Of a stretch of 64,000 nucleotides of DNA, positions 56,084 through 63,921 are shown one piece after another. The notes under the pieces are model-generated. The model was not told where the DNA came from. It searched no databases and worked only from the letters and a program-made list of their open reading frames with translations. The first letter of the stretch is position 1. Each line of letters starts with the position of its first letter. The stretch covers positions 62,001-126,000 of the forward strand of contig NZ_JAGGNU010000018.1 of the NCBI RefSeq assembly GCF_018614915.1. Reading direction: 5' to 3'. The position numbers and the translations under genes were made by a program. The DNA comes from Variovorax paradoxus. Lineage in GTDB: Bacteria > Pseudomonadota > Gammaproteobacteria > Burkholderiales > Burkholderiaceae_C.

Positions 56084-57091
56084 ATGACGTCCACACACCA
56101 CACCGTCGCCGTGCAGCAGGTGCAGATGGTCCTGCTGGGCGCACGCCATCGCGGCGTCGATGTGCTGCCGCTGCTGGCGCGCGCGGGCATCTCTCCACTG
56201 CTGCTGGAGTCGCCGCTCGGGCGCGTGTCCCAGCAGCAATATGCCGCGCTGCTGCGCGTGCTGCGCCGAGCGTTGCGCGACGAGCTGTGGGGCCTGACAG
56301 AGCGGCCGCTGCGGCCCGGCAGCTTCGGCCAGTGCATGAAGCAGCTGACGCGCTGCGCCACGCTGGGCGAGGCACTGCGCGGCGGCTTCGGCTTCTACGA
56401 CCTGCTGATCGACGACTTCGTCGCCCGCCTGTCGGTGCATGGCGATCTCGCGCAGGTGCGCTTCGTGCTGCGCCGCCCGGCCGACGAGCGCCTGGACTAC
56501 GCCGTCAAGGCCTTCATGCTGTTCAGCTTCGGCGCGGCCTTCTGGCTAGTGGCGCGGCGCATCCCCGTGCTGGGCGTGGACTACACGGCCGCGCAGATCA
56601 GCGGCACCGACACCTCGCGCGTGTACCAGGCGCCCATCCGCTACGGACAGGCGTACGTGGGCCTGTCCTTCGAGGCGCACTGGCTTCAGCTCCCCGTGGT
56701 GCAGAACCCGCAGAGCCTGCGCGAATTCCTGGCCGGCTCGCCGGCCAACCTGTTCGTGAAGTACCGCGACACCAGCAGCCTGACGGACCGCATCCGGCGG
56801 CTGTTGCGCAAGCACCTGGGCGAGGAGCTGCCTTCGCTGGAACAGATGGGCGAGGCGCTGGCCGTGACGCCGCAGACGCTGCGCCGGCGCCTGCGCGAGG
56901 AAGGGCGCGGCTTCCAGCAGATCAAGGACGACCTGCGCCGCGACGCGGCCATCGAGTACCTGGTGCAGACGCGTTGGCCGCTGCTGGAGATCGCCAACCG
57001 CGTCGGCTTCTCCGAGGCCAGCACCTTCCACCGCGCGTTCAAGAGCTGGACCGGCGTGGCGCCGGGCGAGTACCGCAGCTCGCATGGCTAG
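56084..57091 (+). CDS. AraC-family regulator (arabinose-binding-domain type)
   Basis: A 335-residue AraC regulator of the OruR/ArgR-like group: an N-terminal PF12625-type sensor domain (VLPLLARAGISPLLLESPLG) and a C-terminal HTH_18 (LEQMGEALAVTPQTLRRRLR; PLLEIANRVGFSEASTFHRA). It lies inside the acyl-CoA cluster and is the natural candidate regulator of the CCAA/TTGG sites. ATG 56084 was taken; 56048 is an in-frame alternative. Confidence 0.85.
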   Translation: MTSTHHTVAVQQVQMVLLGARHRGVDVLPLLARAGISPLLLESPLGRVSQQQYAALLRVLRRALRDELWGLTERPLRPGSFGQCMKQLTRCATLGEALRGGFGFYDLLIDDFVARLSVHGDLAQVRFVLRRPADERLDYAVKAFMLFSFGAAFWLVARRIPVLGVDYTAAQISGTDTSRVYQAPIRYGQAYVGLSFEAHWLQLPVVQNPQSLREFLAGSPANLFVKYRDTSSLTDRIRRLLRKHLGEELPSLEQMGEALAVTPQTLRRRLREEGRGFQQIKDDLRRDAAIEYLVQTRWPLLEIANRVGFSEASTFHRAFKSWTGVAPGEYRSSHG

Positions 57092-57114
57092 GTTGTCGAA
57101 GGCGCGACGCTTTC

Positions 57115-57129
57115 GCCAATCGCATTGGC
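57115..57129 (+). promoter_or_regulatory. CCAA/TTGG dyad upstream of the acyl-CoA ligase
   Basis: GCCAAT-CGC-ATTGGC is a perfect 15-base dyad, 73 bp upstream of the ligase GTG. The flanks TTTC on the left and CTTTCT on the right are also close to those of the thiolase site. Confidence 0.45.
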
Positions 57130-57202
57130 CTTTCTCGCCATGGATCGCGCGCGGCACCCGGCCTAACCTTTGCAGCGTCATCCACTCTCGCCGCATCCCA
57201 TC

Positions 57203-58717
57203 GTGTACCTCACCCAGGGCCTGCACCGCTCGCTGCAACGCCACCCCGCCAAGACCGCTCTGCTGCATCTGGGCGAAGGTGCCGAACGCCGCCACGACTT
57301 CGCGGGGCTGATCGATTCGGTCGCGCGGCAGGCCGCCGCGCTGGCCGCAAGGGGCATTCGCTCCGGCGAGCGCGTCGCGCTGCTCGCGCCCAACACCGAC
57401 CACCTCGTGCTCGCCATCCTGGCCTGCTGGTGGCTGGGTGCCGTGGCCTGCCCACTCAACGTGCGCTGGAGTAGCGCGGAACTCGCCCATGCCCTCGCGG
57501 ACAGCGACGCATCGCTGCTGCTGGTGGACGCCGCCCTGTCCGGCGCCGTGCCCGATGCGGCCACACCGGTGCTGCCGCTGGACGAACTCGCGGCGCAGGC
57601 GCATTCGCTCGCGCCGCTGCCCGACACGCGCACCGGCGGCGATGCGCTCGCCGCCCTGCTCTATACCGGCGGCACCACCGGCCGCTCCAAGGGCGTGATG
57701 CTGTCGCACGCCAACTTCTGGACCGCATCCATGACGCGCGGCGCCGAGCTGAACAATTCGCCGGCCTCGGTGACGTTGCTGGTGGCGCCGCTCTTCCACG
57801 TCGCCGGCCTCGGGCGGCTGATCGGCCAGCTGCTGGTGGGCGGCGGCTGGGTCACGATGCCGCAGTTTCGCGCAGCACGCGTGCTGGAGGCGATCGAACA
57901 GCACGGCATCAGCGACATCATCGCCGTGCCCAGCATGCTGCAGTTGCTGCTCGACGATCCCGCTTTTCGCGCCGAGCGCGTACAAGGTCTGGCCCGCATC
58001 GCCTTCGGCGCCGCGCCCATGCCGCCGGACCTGCTCGACCGCGCGTTGCAGGCCTGGCCGAAGGCCGAGTTCTTCCAGGCCTACGGCATGACCGAGACGG
58101 CCGGCGCCGTGTCCGTGAACCTGCCCGCCAACCACCGGCCCGAGGCGCGCGCGCTGGGCCTCTTGAACTCGGTGGGCCGCGCCGGCCTCGGCGCCGAGAT
58201 CATCGTCGCCGACGAGCAGGGCCGCGAGCTGCCGCGCGGCGAGGTCGGCGAGATCCTGGCGCGCGGGCCGATGGTCATGCGCGGCTACTGGCGCCAGCCC
58301 GAAGCCACGCAAGCAGCCTTGCGCGACGGCTGGCTGCGCACCGGCGACGGCGGCCGCATGGATGGCGAGGGCTATCTCTTCATCGCCGACCGGCTGAAGG
58401 ACATGATCATCAGCGGCGGCGAGAACGTGTACAGCGCCGAGGTCGAGGCCGCGCTGCGCACCCATCCCGCCGTCGCGCTGGCCGCCGTGGTCGGGGTGCC
58501 CGACCTGCAATGGGGCGAGGCCGTGCATGCGGTGGTGGTGACCAAGCCCGAGGCCGCGGCCGACACCGCCGGCCTCGCCGATGCGCTGCGGGCCTGGTGC
58601 CGCACGCAACTGGCGGGCTACAAGTGCCCGCGCGCTTTCAGCTTCGTGCCCGAGCTGCCGATGTCGGCGGCCGGCAAGGTGCTGAAGAACGTGCTGCGCT
58701 CGCAGCTGCGCAAATGA
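57203..58717 (+). CDS. Long/medium-chain-type acyl-CoA ligase (AMP-binding)
   Basis: A 504-residue ANL-superfamily ligase: P-loop LLYTGGTTGRSKGVMLSHAN, QAYGMTETAG, the hinge GWLRTGDGGRMDGEGYLFIA followed by DRLKDMIISGGENVYSAEVE, and the catalytic Lys near AAGKVLKN. It activates a carboxylic acid to its CoA ester through an acyl-adenylate. GTG 57203 (VYLTQGLHRSLQ) gives the family start; the upstream TTG lies in promoter-like DNA. The stop overlaps the next start by ATGA. Confidence 0.9.
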   Translation: MYLTQGLHRSLQRHPAKTALLHLGEGAERRHDFAGLIDSVARQAAALAARGIRSGERVALLAPNTDHLVLAILACWWLGAVACPLNVRWSSAELAHALADSDASLLLVDAALSGAVPDAATPVLPLDELAAQAHSLAPLPDTRTGGDALAALLYTGGTTGRSKGVMLSHANFWTASMTRGAELNNSPASVTLLVAPLFHVAGLGRLIGQLLVGGGWVTMPQFRAARVLEAIEQHGISDIIAVPSMLQLLLDDPAFRAERVQGLARIAFGAAPMPPDLLDRALQAWPKAEFFQAYGMTETAGAVSVNLPANHRPEARALGLLNSVGRAGLGAEIIVADEQGRELPRGEVGEILARGPMVMRGYWRQPEATQAALRDGWLRTGDGGRMDGEGYLFIADRLKDMIISGGENVYSAEVEAALRTHPAVALAAVVGVPDLQWGEAVHAVVVTKPEAAADTAGLADALRAWCRTQLAGYKCPRAFSFVPELPMSAAGKVLKNVLRSQLRK

Positions 58718-59157
58718 AGGCCGTCGCTCCGGGCAGCGACCCGCGCAACGTGTTCGCCTCGGTGCCGTTCATGCGGCTGCTGGGAATGCAGCGCGCGTTC
58801 TCCGAAGGCGGCCGCGCGCGCCTGGTGCTGCAGGAGCGCCCCGAGCTGGGCAACGTGATCGGCGCGGTGCACGGCGGCGTGGTGCTCACGCTGCTGGATG
58901 TCGCGATGGCCAGCGCGGCCGTGTCGCAGCGCGACTTCACGCACACGGCCGTCACGCTCAATCTCGACACGAGCTTCCTCGAGCCCGGCCGCGGTCCGCT
59001 CACCGCCGACGGCGAGGTGCTGGACCACGACGAACAGCTCGCGCTGTGCCGGGCCACCGTCACCGACGCGCACGGGCGGCTGGTGGCGCGGGGCCTCGGC
59101 TCCTTTCGCTATCTCCCCCTTCCCTCGCAGAACACCACTCCAGGAGACGCACGATGA
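58714..59157 (+). CDS. PaaI-type hotdog thioesterase
   Basis: A 147-residue hotdog-fold protein with the PaaI motif NVIGAVHGGVVLTLLDVAMA, the VHGG segment carrying the oxyanion turn and the following Asp as probable general base, and LNLDTSFLEPGRG. It would hydrolyse an acyl-CoA intermediate or dead-end product. It is coupled to the ligase (ATGA) and to the Bug receptor gene (ATGA). Confidence 0.85.
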   Translation: MKAVAPGSDPRNVFASVPFMRLLGMQRAFSEGGRARLVLQERPELGNVIGAVHGGVVLTLLDVAMASAAVSQRDFTHTAVTLNLDTSFLEPGRGPLTADGEVLDHDEQLALCRATVTDAHGRLVARGLGSFRYLPLPSQNTTPGDAR

Positions 59158-60143
59158 ACTTTTCCTTCTTCCATCCGCTGCGGCGCCGGGCGCTGCTGGC
59201 TGCCGCCCTCGCATGCGGCGCCGCGGGCGTCGCGAGCCCGGCGCTCGCGGCCGACCCCTTCCCGAGCAAGCCGATCACGCTGGTGCTGCCCTTCCCCGCC
59301 GGAGGCTCCTTCGATCCGGTGTTCCGGGCCCTGGCCACGGCTGCCTCGCAGGACCTCGGCCAGCCCGTGGTGCTGATGCACAAGCCGGGCGCGGGCGGCG
59401 TCACCGGCACGGCGGCGCTGGCCGCGATGAACGAGGCCGACGGCTACACGCTGGCCGTGATGCACAACTCCGTCATCCGCGCGCCGCTGGTGCAGAAGGT
59501 GAACTTCGATCCGCTGCGCGACTTCAGCTATGTGATCGGCCTCGCGGGGCTGGTCACCGGCATCACGGTCGGGGCGGACGCGCCCTGGCGCACCCTGCCG
59601 GAATTGCTGGACGACGCGAAGAAGCGCCCGGGCGCGATCAGCTGGGGCAACGTGGGCGCGATCAGCGTCAACCGCATCCAGGCCGAGCGGCTTGCCCGAT
59701 CGGTCGGCGCCAAGTTCAACATGGTGCCCTTCAAGGGCGGCGGCGAGAGTTTCACCGCGCTGATCGGCCGCCATCTCGACGTCTACGGCGACCCGGGCTT
59801 CGGCCCGCAGGTGCAGGGCGGCAAGGTCCGCCTGCTGGCCACCTTCACCGCGCAGCGGCTCAAGCGCTACGGCGACGTGCCCACCGTGAAGGAGCTCGGG
59901 CACGACTTCGTGATCGACTCGCCGGTGGGCCTGGTCGCGCCGAAGAACCTGGAGCCGAAGATCGCGGCCCGGCTGCACGCGGCCTTCCGCAAGGCGGCCG
60001 AGGACCCTGTTTATCTGCAGCAGCTCGAGTCCTTCGACATGCAGCCGCAGCCGATGACGGGCGAAGCCTACGCGGCCTACGCCCGCGCCCAGTTCGATCG
60101 CGAAGCGAAGATGCTGGCCGAGATCGGCTTCAAGCCGGAGTGA
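59154..60143 (+). CDS. Bug/TctC-family tripartite tricarboxylate-type binding receptor
   Basis: A 329-residue periplasmic receptor with a signal peptide (RRRALLAAALACGAAGVASP, cleavage near ALAAD) and the Bug pattern: FPSKPITLVLPFPAGGSFDP, VVLMHKPGAGGVTGTAALAA, GLVAPKNLEPKI. Bug receptors capture carboxylates for TctAB-type transporters or signalling. No tctA or tctB is adjacent, as is common in Burkholderiales. Its place in the cluster suggests it binds the carboxylate activated by the ligase. Confidence 0.9.
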   Translation: MNFSFFHPLRRRALLAAALACGAAGVASPALAADPFPSKPITLVLPFPAGGSFDPVFRALATAASQDLGQPVVLMHKPGAGGVTGTAALAAMNEADGYTLAVMHNSVIRAPLVQKVNFDPLRDFSYVIGLAGLVTGITVGADAPWRTLPELLDDAKKRPGAISWGNVGAISVNRIQAERLARSVGAKFNMVPFKGGGESFTALIGRHLDVYGDPGFGPQVQGGKVRLLATFTAQRLKRYGDVPTVKELGHDFVIDSPVGLVAPKNLEPKIAARLHAAFRKAAEDPVYLQQLESFDMQPQPMTGEAYAAYARAQFDREAKMLAEIGFKPE

Positions 60144-60150
60144 ACGCAGC

Positions 60151-60966
60151 ATGAGCACTTCGCCTTTCGATTTCACGGGCCGCCATCTCTTCGTGGCCGG
60201 CGGCTCCAGCGGCATCAACTTCGGCATCGCGCAGGCCTTCGCCCGCGCCGGCGCCAGGGTGAGCCTGATCAGCCGCTCGGCCGACAAGGTGGCCACGGCC
60301 GCAGCGCAGCTCCAGGCGCTGGGCATCGAGGCGCTCGGCATCGCCGCGGACGTGCGCCAGCCCGAAGCGGTGGAGCGCGCGCTCGGCGAAGCCCATGGGC
60401 GCTTCGGCCCCATCGACGTGCTGGTCTCGGGGGCCGCCGGCAACTTCCTCGCGCACGCGCTCGACATGTCGCCCAACGCCTTCAAGACGGTGGTGGACAT
60501 CGATCTCCTGGGCAGCTTCAACGTCGCGCGGCTCGCGCATGCGCACCTGCGCAAGCCGGGCGCCTCGATCATCCAGATCTCCGCCGGCCAGTCCTTCACG
60601 CCCACGCCCTATCAGGCGCACGTGTGCGCGGCCAAGGCCGGCGTGGACATGCTGACGCGCGTGCTCGCCGCGGAATGGGGGGCTGAGGGCATCCGCATCA
60701 ATTCCATCGTGCCGGGCCCGATCGCCGACACCGAAGGCATCCGCCGGCTGGCGCCGACGCAGCAGACGCTGGACGACATGGCACTGCGCGTGCCGCTCAA
60801 GCGCATGGGCCGCGTCGAGGACATCGCCCGAATGGCGCTCTTTCTCGCCAGCGACTGGGGCGCCTACATCACGGGCGCGCTGATCCCGGTGGACGGCGGC
60901 CTCGCCCTCACCGGCCCGCGCGACTTCAGCGCGGCGGCCGCGGCGAGCAGCAAGGCGCACGCATGA
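60151..60966 (+). CDS. 2,4-dienoyl-CoA-reductase-like SDR lacking the YxxxK tyrosine
   Basis: A 271-residue SDR: cofactor motif VAGGSSGINFGIA, then SGAAGNFLAHALDMSPNAFK and TVVDIDLLGSFNVA, both close to the AAGNF...SPNA signature of 2,4-dienoyl-CoA reductases. The usual catalytic Tyr of YxxxK is Val158, with Lys162 kept (HVCAAK), as expected for dienoyl-CoA reductases, which do not use that Tyr. It would reduce an unsaturated CoA intermediate with NADPH. It ends in an ATGA overlap with the second thioesterase gene. Confidence 0.8.
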   Translation: MSTSPFDFTGRHLFVAGGSSGINFGIAQAFARAGARVSLISRSADKVATAAAQLQALGIEALGIAADVRQPEAVERALGEAHGRFGPIDVLVSGAAGNFLAHALDMSPNAFKTVVDIDLLGSFNVARLAHAHLRKPGASIIQISAGQSFTPTPYQAHVCAAKAGVDMLTRVLAAEWGAEGIRINSIVPGPIADTEGIRRLAPTQQTLDDMALRVPLKRMGRVEDIARMALFLASDWGAYITGALIPVDGGLALTGPRDFSAAAAASSKAHA

Positions 60967-61406
60967 AGGGCATGGAACCGCCGCAGCAGGCCGCAGGCGG
61001 CGCACTGCCGCGCACGGGCCCCGACCGCCACGTGCCCTTCATCGCGCACCTGGGCATCCGCCGCGAGCGTGCCGAAGCCGGCGAGGCCGTGATATCGCTG
61101 GAGCTGCAGCCGCACATGCTCAACAACCACGGCGCCGGCCATGGCGGCGTGCTGATGGCGCTGCTGGATGCGGCCATGGCGCACGCGGCGCTGTCGCGCG
61201 TGGACTATGCGCGCGAGGTGGTCACGGTGGACATGCACGTGGGCTTCATGAAGCCGGCCACGGGGCGCCTCGTCGCCACCGGCCGCGCGACGGGCGGCGG
61301 CCGCTCCGTCTGCTTCTGCGAAGCGCGCATCGAAGATGCCGACGGGCGGCTCGCGGCGCAGGCGATGGGCACCTTTCGCTATCGCGAGCTCACGCGCGGC
61401 GCCTGA
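60963..61406 (+). CDS. PaaI-type hotdog thioesterase, second copy
   Basis: A 147-residue hotdog protein: LQPHMLNNHGAGHGGVLMAL, then LLDAAMAHAALSRVDYAREV and VDMHVGFMKPATGRLVATGR. The GHGG motif and following Asp match PaaI thioesterases. Its sequence is clearly different from the copy at 58714, so it is not a recent duplicate. It is coupled to the SDR gene. Confidence 0.85.
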   Translation: MKGMEPPQQAAGGALPRTGPDRHVPFIAHLGIRRERAEAGEAVISLELQPHMLNNHGAGHGGVLMALLDAAMAHAALSRVDYAREVVTVDMHVGFMKPATGRLVATGRATGGGRSVCFCEARIEDADGRLAAQAMGTFRYRELTRGA

Positions 61407-61415
61407 TCGTTTCCG

Positions 61416-61428
61416 CCAATGCATTTGG
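61416..61428 (+). promoter_or_regulatory. CCAA/TTGG dyad upstream of the thiolase
   Basis: CCAA-TGCAT-TTGG dyad within TTCCGCCAATGCATTTGGTC, 76 bp upstream of the thiolase ATG. It aligns with TTTCGCCAATCGCATTGGCC upstream of the ligase at most positions, including the YCGCCAAT left half and the TTGG right half. Confidence 0.45.
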
Positions 61429-61504
61429 TCTCTTCGGCGATTGAGCGCAGGGCGACAGCGCCGCAGACTCTCATTCACGGTCTCAGCCATCCAGGAGTTT
61501 CTTC

Positions 61505-62698
61505 ATGACGCGTATGCAGCGCCCCGTCCACGTGGTCGGCGTGGGCATGATCCCTTTCACCAAACCCGGCGCCAGCGAGCCCTACACCGTGATGGGCGCG
61601 CGCGCCGCCAGCCTCGCGCTGCAGGACGCCGGCGTCGACTACGGCCTGGTCGAGCAAGCCTACGTGGGCTATGTCTACGGCGACTCGACCGCCGGACAGG
61701 CCGCGATCTACGGCGTGGGCCTCACCGGCATCCCGGTCTTCAACCTCAACAACAACTGCTCCACCGGATCGAGCGCGCTGTTCCTCGCACGGCAGGCGGT
61801 GGAGAGCGGCGTGGTCGAATGCGCGATCGCGCTGGGCTTCGAGCAGATGCAGCCCGGCGCGCTCAAGGGTGCCTGGGATGACCGCCCTTCGCCCATGGCG
61901 CGCTTCGCCGGGGCGATGACCGAGAAGCAGGGCTACGACGCCGCGGCCCCGCGCGCAGCCCAGTTCTTCGGCGGCGCGGGCCGCGACTACATCGCGCAGT
62001 ACGGCATTCGCCGCGATACCTTCGGCCGCATCTCGGTGAAGGCGCGCCAGCACGCGGCACGCAATCCGCTGGCGGTGTTCCGGCAGACGCTGACCCTGGA
62101 CGAAGTCATGGCCTCGGCGCCGGTGTTCGATCCGCTGACGCGCTTCCAGTGCTGCCCGCCCACCTGCGGCGCGGCGGCCGCCATCGTCTGCTCGGCCGAG
62201 TTCGCGAAGAAGCACGGGCTGGACACGGGCGTCGTGATCGCGGCGCAGGCCATGACCACCGACACGCCCTCGAGCTTCGAGAGCGGCGACATGCGCAAGG
62301 TCGTCGGCTACGACATGACGGCAGCGGCCGCGAAGCAGGTGTACGAGGCCGCGGGGATCGGGCCCGACGAGCTCGACGTGGTGGAGCTGCACGACTGCTT
62401 CACCGCCAACGAGCTGATCACCTACGAAGCGCTGGGCCTCACGCCCGAGGGCACCGCCGAGCGCTTCATCGTCGAGGGCGACAACACCTACGGCGGTCGC
62501 GTCGTGACCAATCCTTCCGGCGGGCTGCTGTCCAAGGGCCACCCGCTGGGTGCCACGGGCCTCGCGCAATGCGCCGAGCTGGTGTGGCAGCTGCGCGGCC
62601 AGGCCGAGCAGCGCCAGGTGGAAGGCGCGCGGCTCGCGCTGCAGCACAACCTGGGGCTGGGCGGCGCCTGCGTGGTGACGCTCTACCAGGCGGTCTGA
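61505..62698 (+). CDS. SCP-x-type thiolase (lipid-transfer-like)
   Basis: A 397-residue thiolase of the SCP-x/lipid-transfer branch. The nucleophile is C85 in NLNNNCSTGSSAL; the catalytic His is in SKGHPLGATGLAQ (about 346); the second Cys is in LGLGGACVVTLY (about 389); VELHDCFTANE is also typical. All three catalytic residues are present, so it can cleave 3-ketoacyl-CoA. This branch prefers branched (2-methyl) substrates in eukaryotes and steroid side chains in actinobacteria. It opens a new transcription unit with its own CCAA/TTGG site. Confidence 0.88.
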   Translation: MTRMQRPVHVVGVGMIPFTKPGASEPYTVMGARAASLALQDAGVDYGLVEQAYVGYVYGDSTAGQAAIYGVGLTGIPVFNLNNNCSTGSSALFLARQAVESGVVECAIALGFEQMQPGALKGAWDDRPSPMARFAGAMTEKQGYDAAAPRAAQFFGGAGRDYIAQYGIRRDTFGRISVKARQHAARNPLAVFRQTLTLDEVMASAPVFDPLTRFQCCPPTCGAAAAIVCSAEFAKKHGLDTGVVIAAQAMTTDTPSSFESGDMRKVVGYDMTAAAAKQVYEAAGIGPDELDVVELHDCFTANELITYEALGLTPEGTAERFIVEGDNTYGGRVVTNPSGGLLSKGHPLGATGLAQCAELVWQLRGQAEQRQVEGARLALQHNLGLGGACVVTLYQAV

Positions 62699-62707
62699 GG
62701 ACGAAGC

Positions 62708-63151
62708 ATGCTGGACCGAAGCTACATCGGGCATGCGCTGCCGCCCTTCAGCGTGGAAGTGGAGAAGGGGCGCCTGCGCTTTTTTTCCAAGGCGACCGAC
62801 CAGATCGATCCGATCTACAGCGACGAGGCCGCAGCGCAGTCCGCGGGCTACCGGTCGCTGCTGGTGCCGCCCACCTTCCTGTTCTGCCTCGAAATGGAAT
62901 CGCCCAACCCGGCCGCGATACGCGAGCTGCTCGGCATCGACTACCGCCGCATCCTGCACGGCGAGCAGAGCTTCACGTACCACACCATGGCCTGCGCGGG
63001 CGACACCCTGACTTTCGCGCAGCGCATCGACGACATCTATGACAAGAAGAACGGCGCGCTGGAATTCGTGGTGCGCAAGACGCGCGTCAGCAACCAGCGC
63101 GAAGAGCTGGTGGCCGAGCTGCGCTGTGTGACGGTGGTGCGCAATGGCTGA
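62708..63151 (+). CDS. FAS1-type dehydratase / MaoC N-terminal-like hydratase subunit
   Basis: A 147-residue hotdog protein of the FAS1-dehydratase-region type: MLDRSYIGHALPPFSVEVEK, FFSKATDQIDPIYSDEAAAQ and GYRSLLVPPTFLFCLEM, ending VSNQREELVAELRCVTVVRN. Such half-size hotdogs pair with a MaoC partner to form an enoyl-CoA hydratase. The partner is the gene at 63477, separated from it by the repeat element. Confidence 0.82.
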   Translation: MLDRSYIGHALPPFSVEVEKGRLRFFSKATDQIDPIYSDEAAAQSAGYRSLLVPPTFLFCLEMESPNPAAIRELLGIDYRRILHGEQSFTYHTMACAGDTLTFAQRIDDIYDKKNGALEFVVRKTRVSNQREELVAELRCVTVVRNG

Positions 63152-63190
63152 GACGGCCCTGGACTTCAGAACGGTCCTGGTTCCGGGGCG

Positions 63191-63443
63191 GGATCAGGCC
63201 GGCGGGGCGCACTGCTCCGCTCATGTCCTCCGTCGGCCTGCGGCCTCCTCCCCCTTTACTTCGCTGCGCAGCGCGCCCCGCCGGCCTGATCCTGGACACG
63301 CCTGGGGTGTTCGGGGGCTGAGAACGCGCAACGTGTCCAGGCCGAGGGTGGCGGGTGGCCAACGCAGTGAAGTAAAGGAGGAGGGACGGGCGAAGCCCGC
63401 CCCGGGGGACATGAACGGAGTTGGCCACCCGCCGCCCTCGGCC
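63191..63443. repeat. Paired inverted-repeat element (variable stems, conserved core), copy 2
   Basis: Same architecture as 17565-17809. Left hairpin arms: 63191-63210 and 63273-63292 (20 bp, perfect; begins GGATCAGGCCGG). Right hairpin arms: 63340-63363 and 63420-63443 (24 bp, one mismatch; begins GGCCGAGGG). The loops hold the same core, reverse-complemented in the left: GCAGYGAAGTAAAGG, a GGAGGAGG run, an internal hairpin and GGGGACATG then CGGA. CCTGGACACG (63291-63300) also pairs with CGTGTCCAGG (63332-63341) between the hairpins. It fills the 325-bp spacer between the two hydratase genes; no gene was seen in it. Confidence 0.8.
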
Positions 63444-63476
63444 CGCCCCCTGCGCTCAACCCAAAGGCCTTCAACC

Positions 63477-63905
63477 ATGACAACCCAAGCCCTCCCCTCC
63501 TGGGACACACTGCAGCAAGGCGACACCCTCCCCCCGCTGGAGCTGCCGCCGATCAGCCGCCTCGCGCTCGCGCTGTACTGCGGCGCATCGGGCGACCACA
63601 ACCCGATCCACGTCGACACCGACTTTGCCCGATCGGCCGGCATGCCCGACGTGTTCGCGCACGGCATGCTGTCGGCCGCCTGGCTCGGGCGGCTCTTGAC
63701 GAACTGGGTGCCGCAGTCCGCGATCCGCTCGCTCGATGTGCGCTTCGCCGCCATCACGCAGGTCGGCGAGCGCATCACCTGCACCGGCAAGGTCACGGAG
63801 AAATACGAGGATGCCGGCCGACGCTGCGCCCGCCTGCAGCTGGCCACCACCAACCAGGATGGACTGATCAGGCTGAGCGGCGAAGCCCTGATCGTCTGGC
63901 CCTGA
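63477..63905 (+). CDS. MaoC-family dehydratase/hydratase
   Basis: A 142-residue hotdog protein with the hydratase-2 motif YCGASGDHNPIHVDTDFARS, whose Asp and His are the catalytic pair, then AGMPDVFAHGMLSAAWLGRL. It would hydrate an enoyl-CoA, probably as a heterodimer with the protein at 62708. ATG 63477 gives the family start. The frame is open back to 63144 through the repeat, but that extension is repeat-derived and unlike the family. Confidence 0.87.
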   Translation: MTTQALPSWDTLQQGDTLPPLELPPISRLALALYCGASGDHNPIHVDTDFARSAGMPDVFAHGMLSAAWLGRLLTNWVPQSAIRSLDVRFAAITQVGERITCTGKVTEKYEDAGRRCARLQLATTNQDGLIRLSGEALIVWP

Positions 63906-63921
63906 TACCAAGGACATGTTC

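Noticed and set aside
63144..63476. Upstream extension of the MaoC gene to an ATG overlapping the previous stop
   Set aside because: The 111 extra residues are encoded by the paired inverted repeat and are unlike the family; ATG 63477 gives the usual N-terminus.
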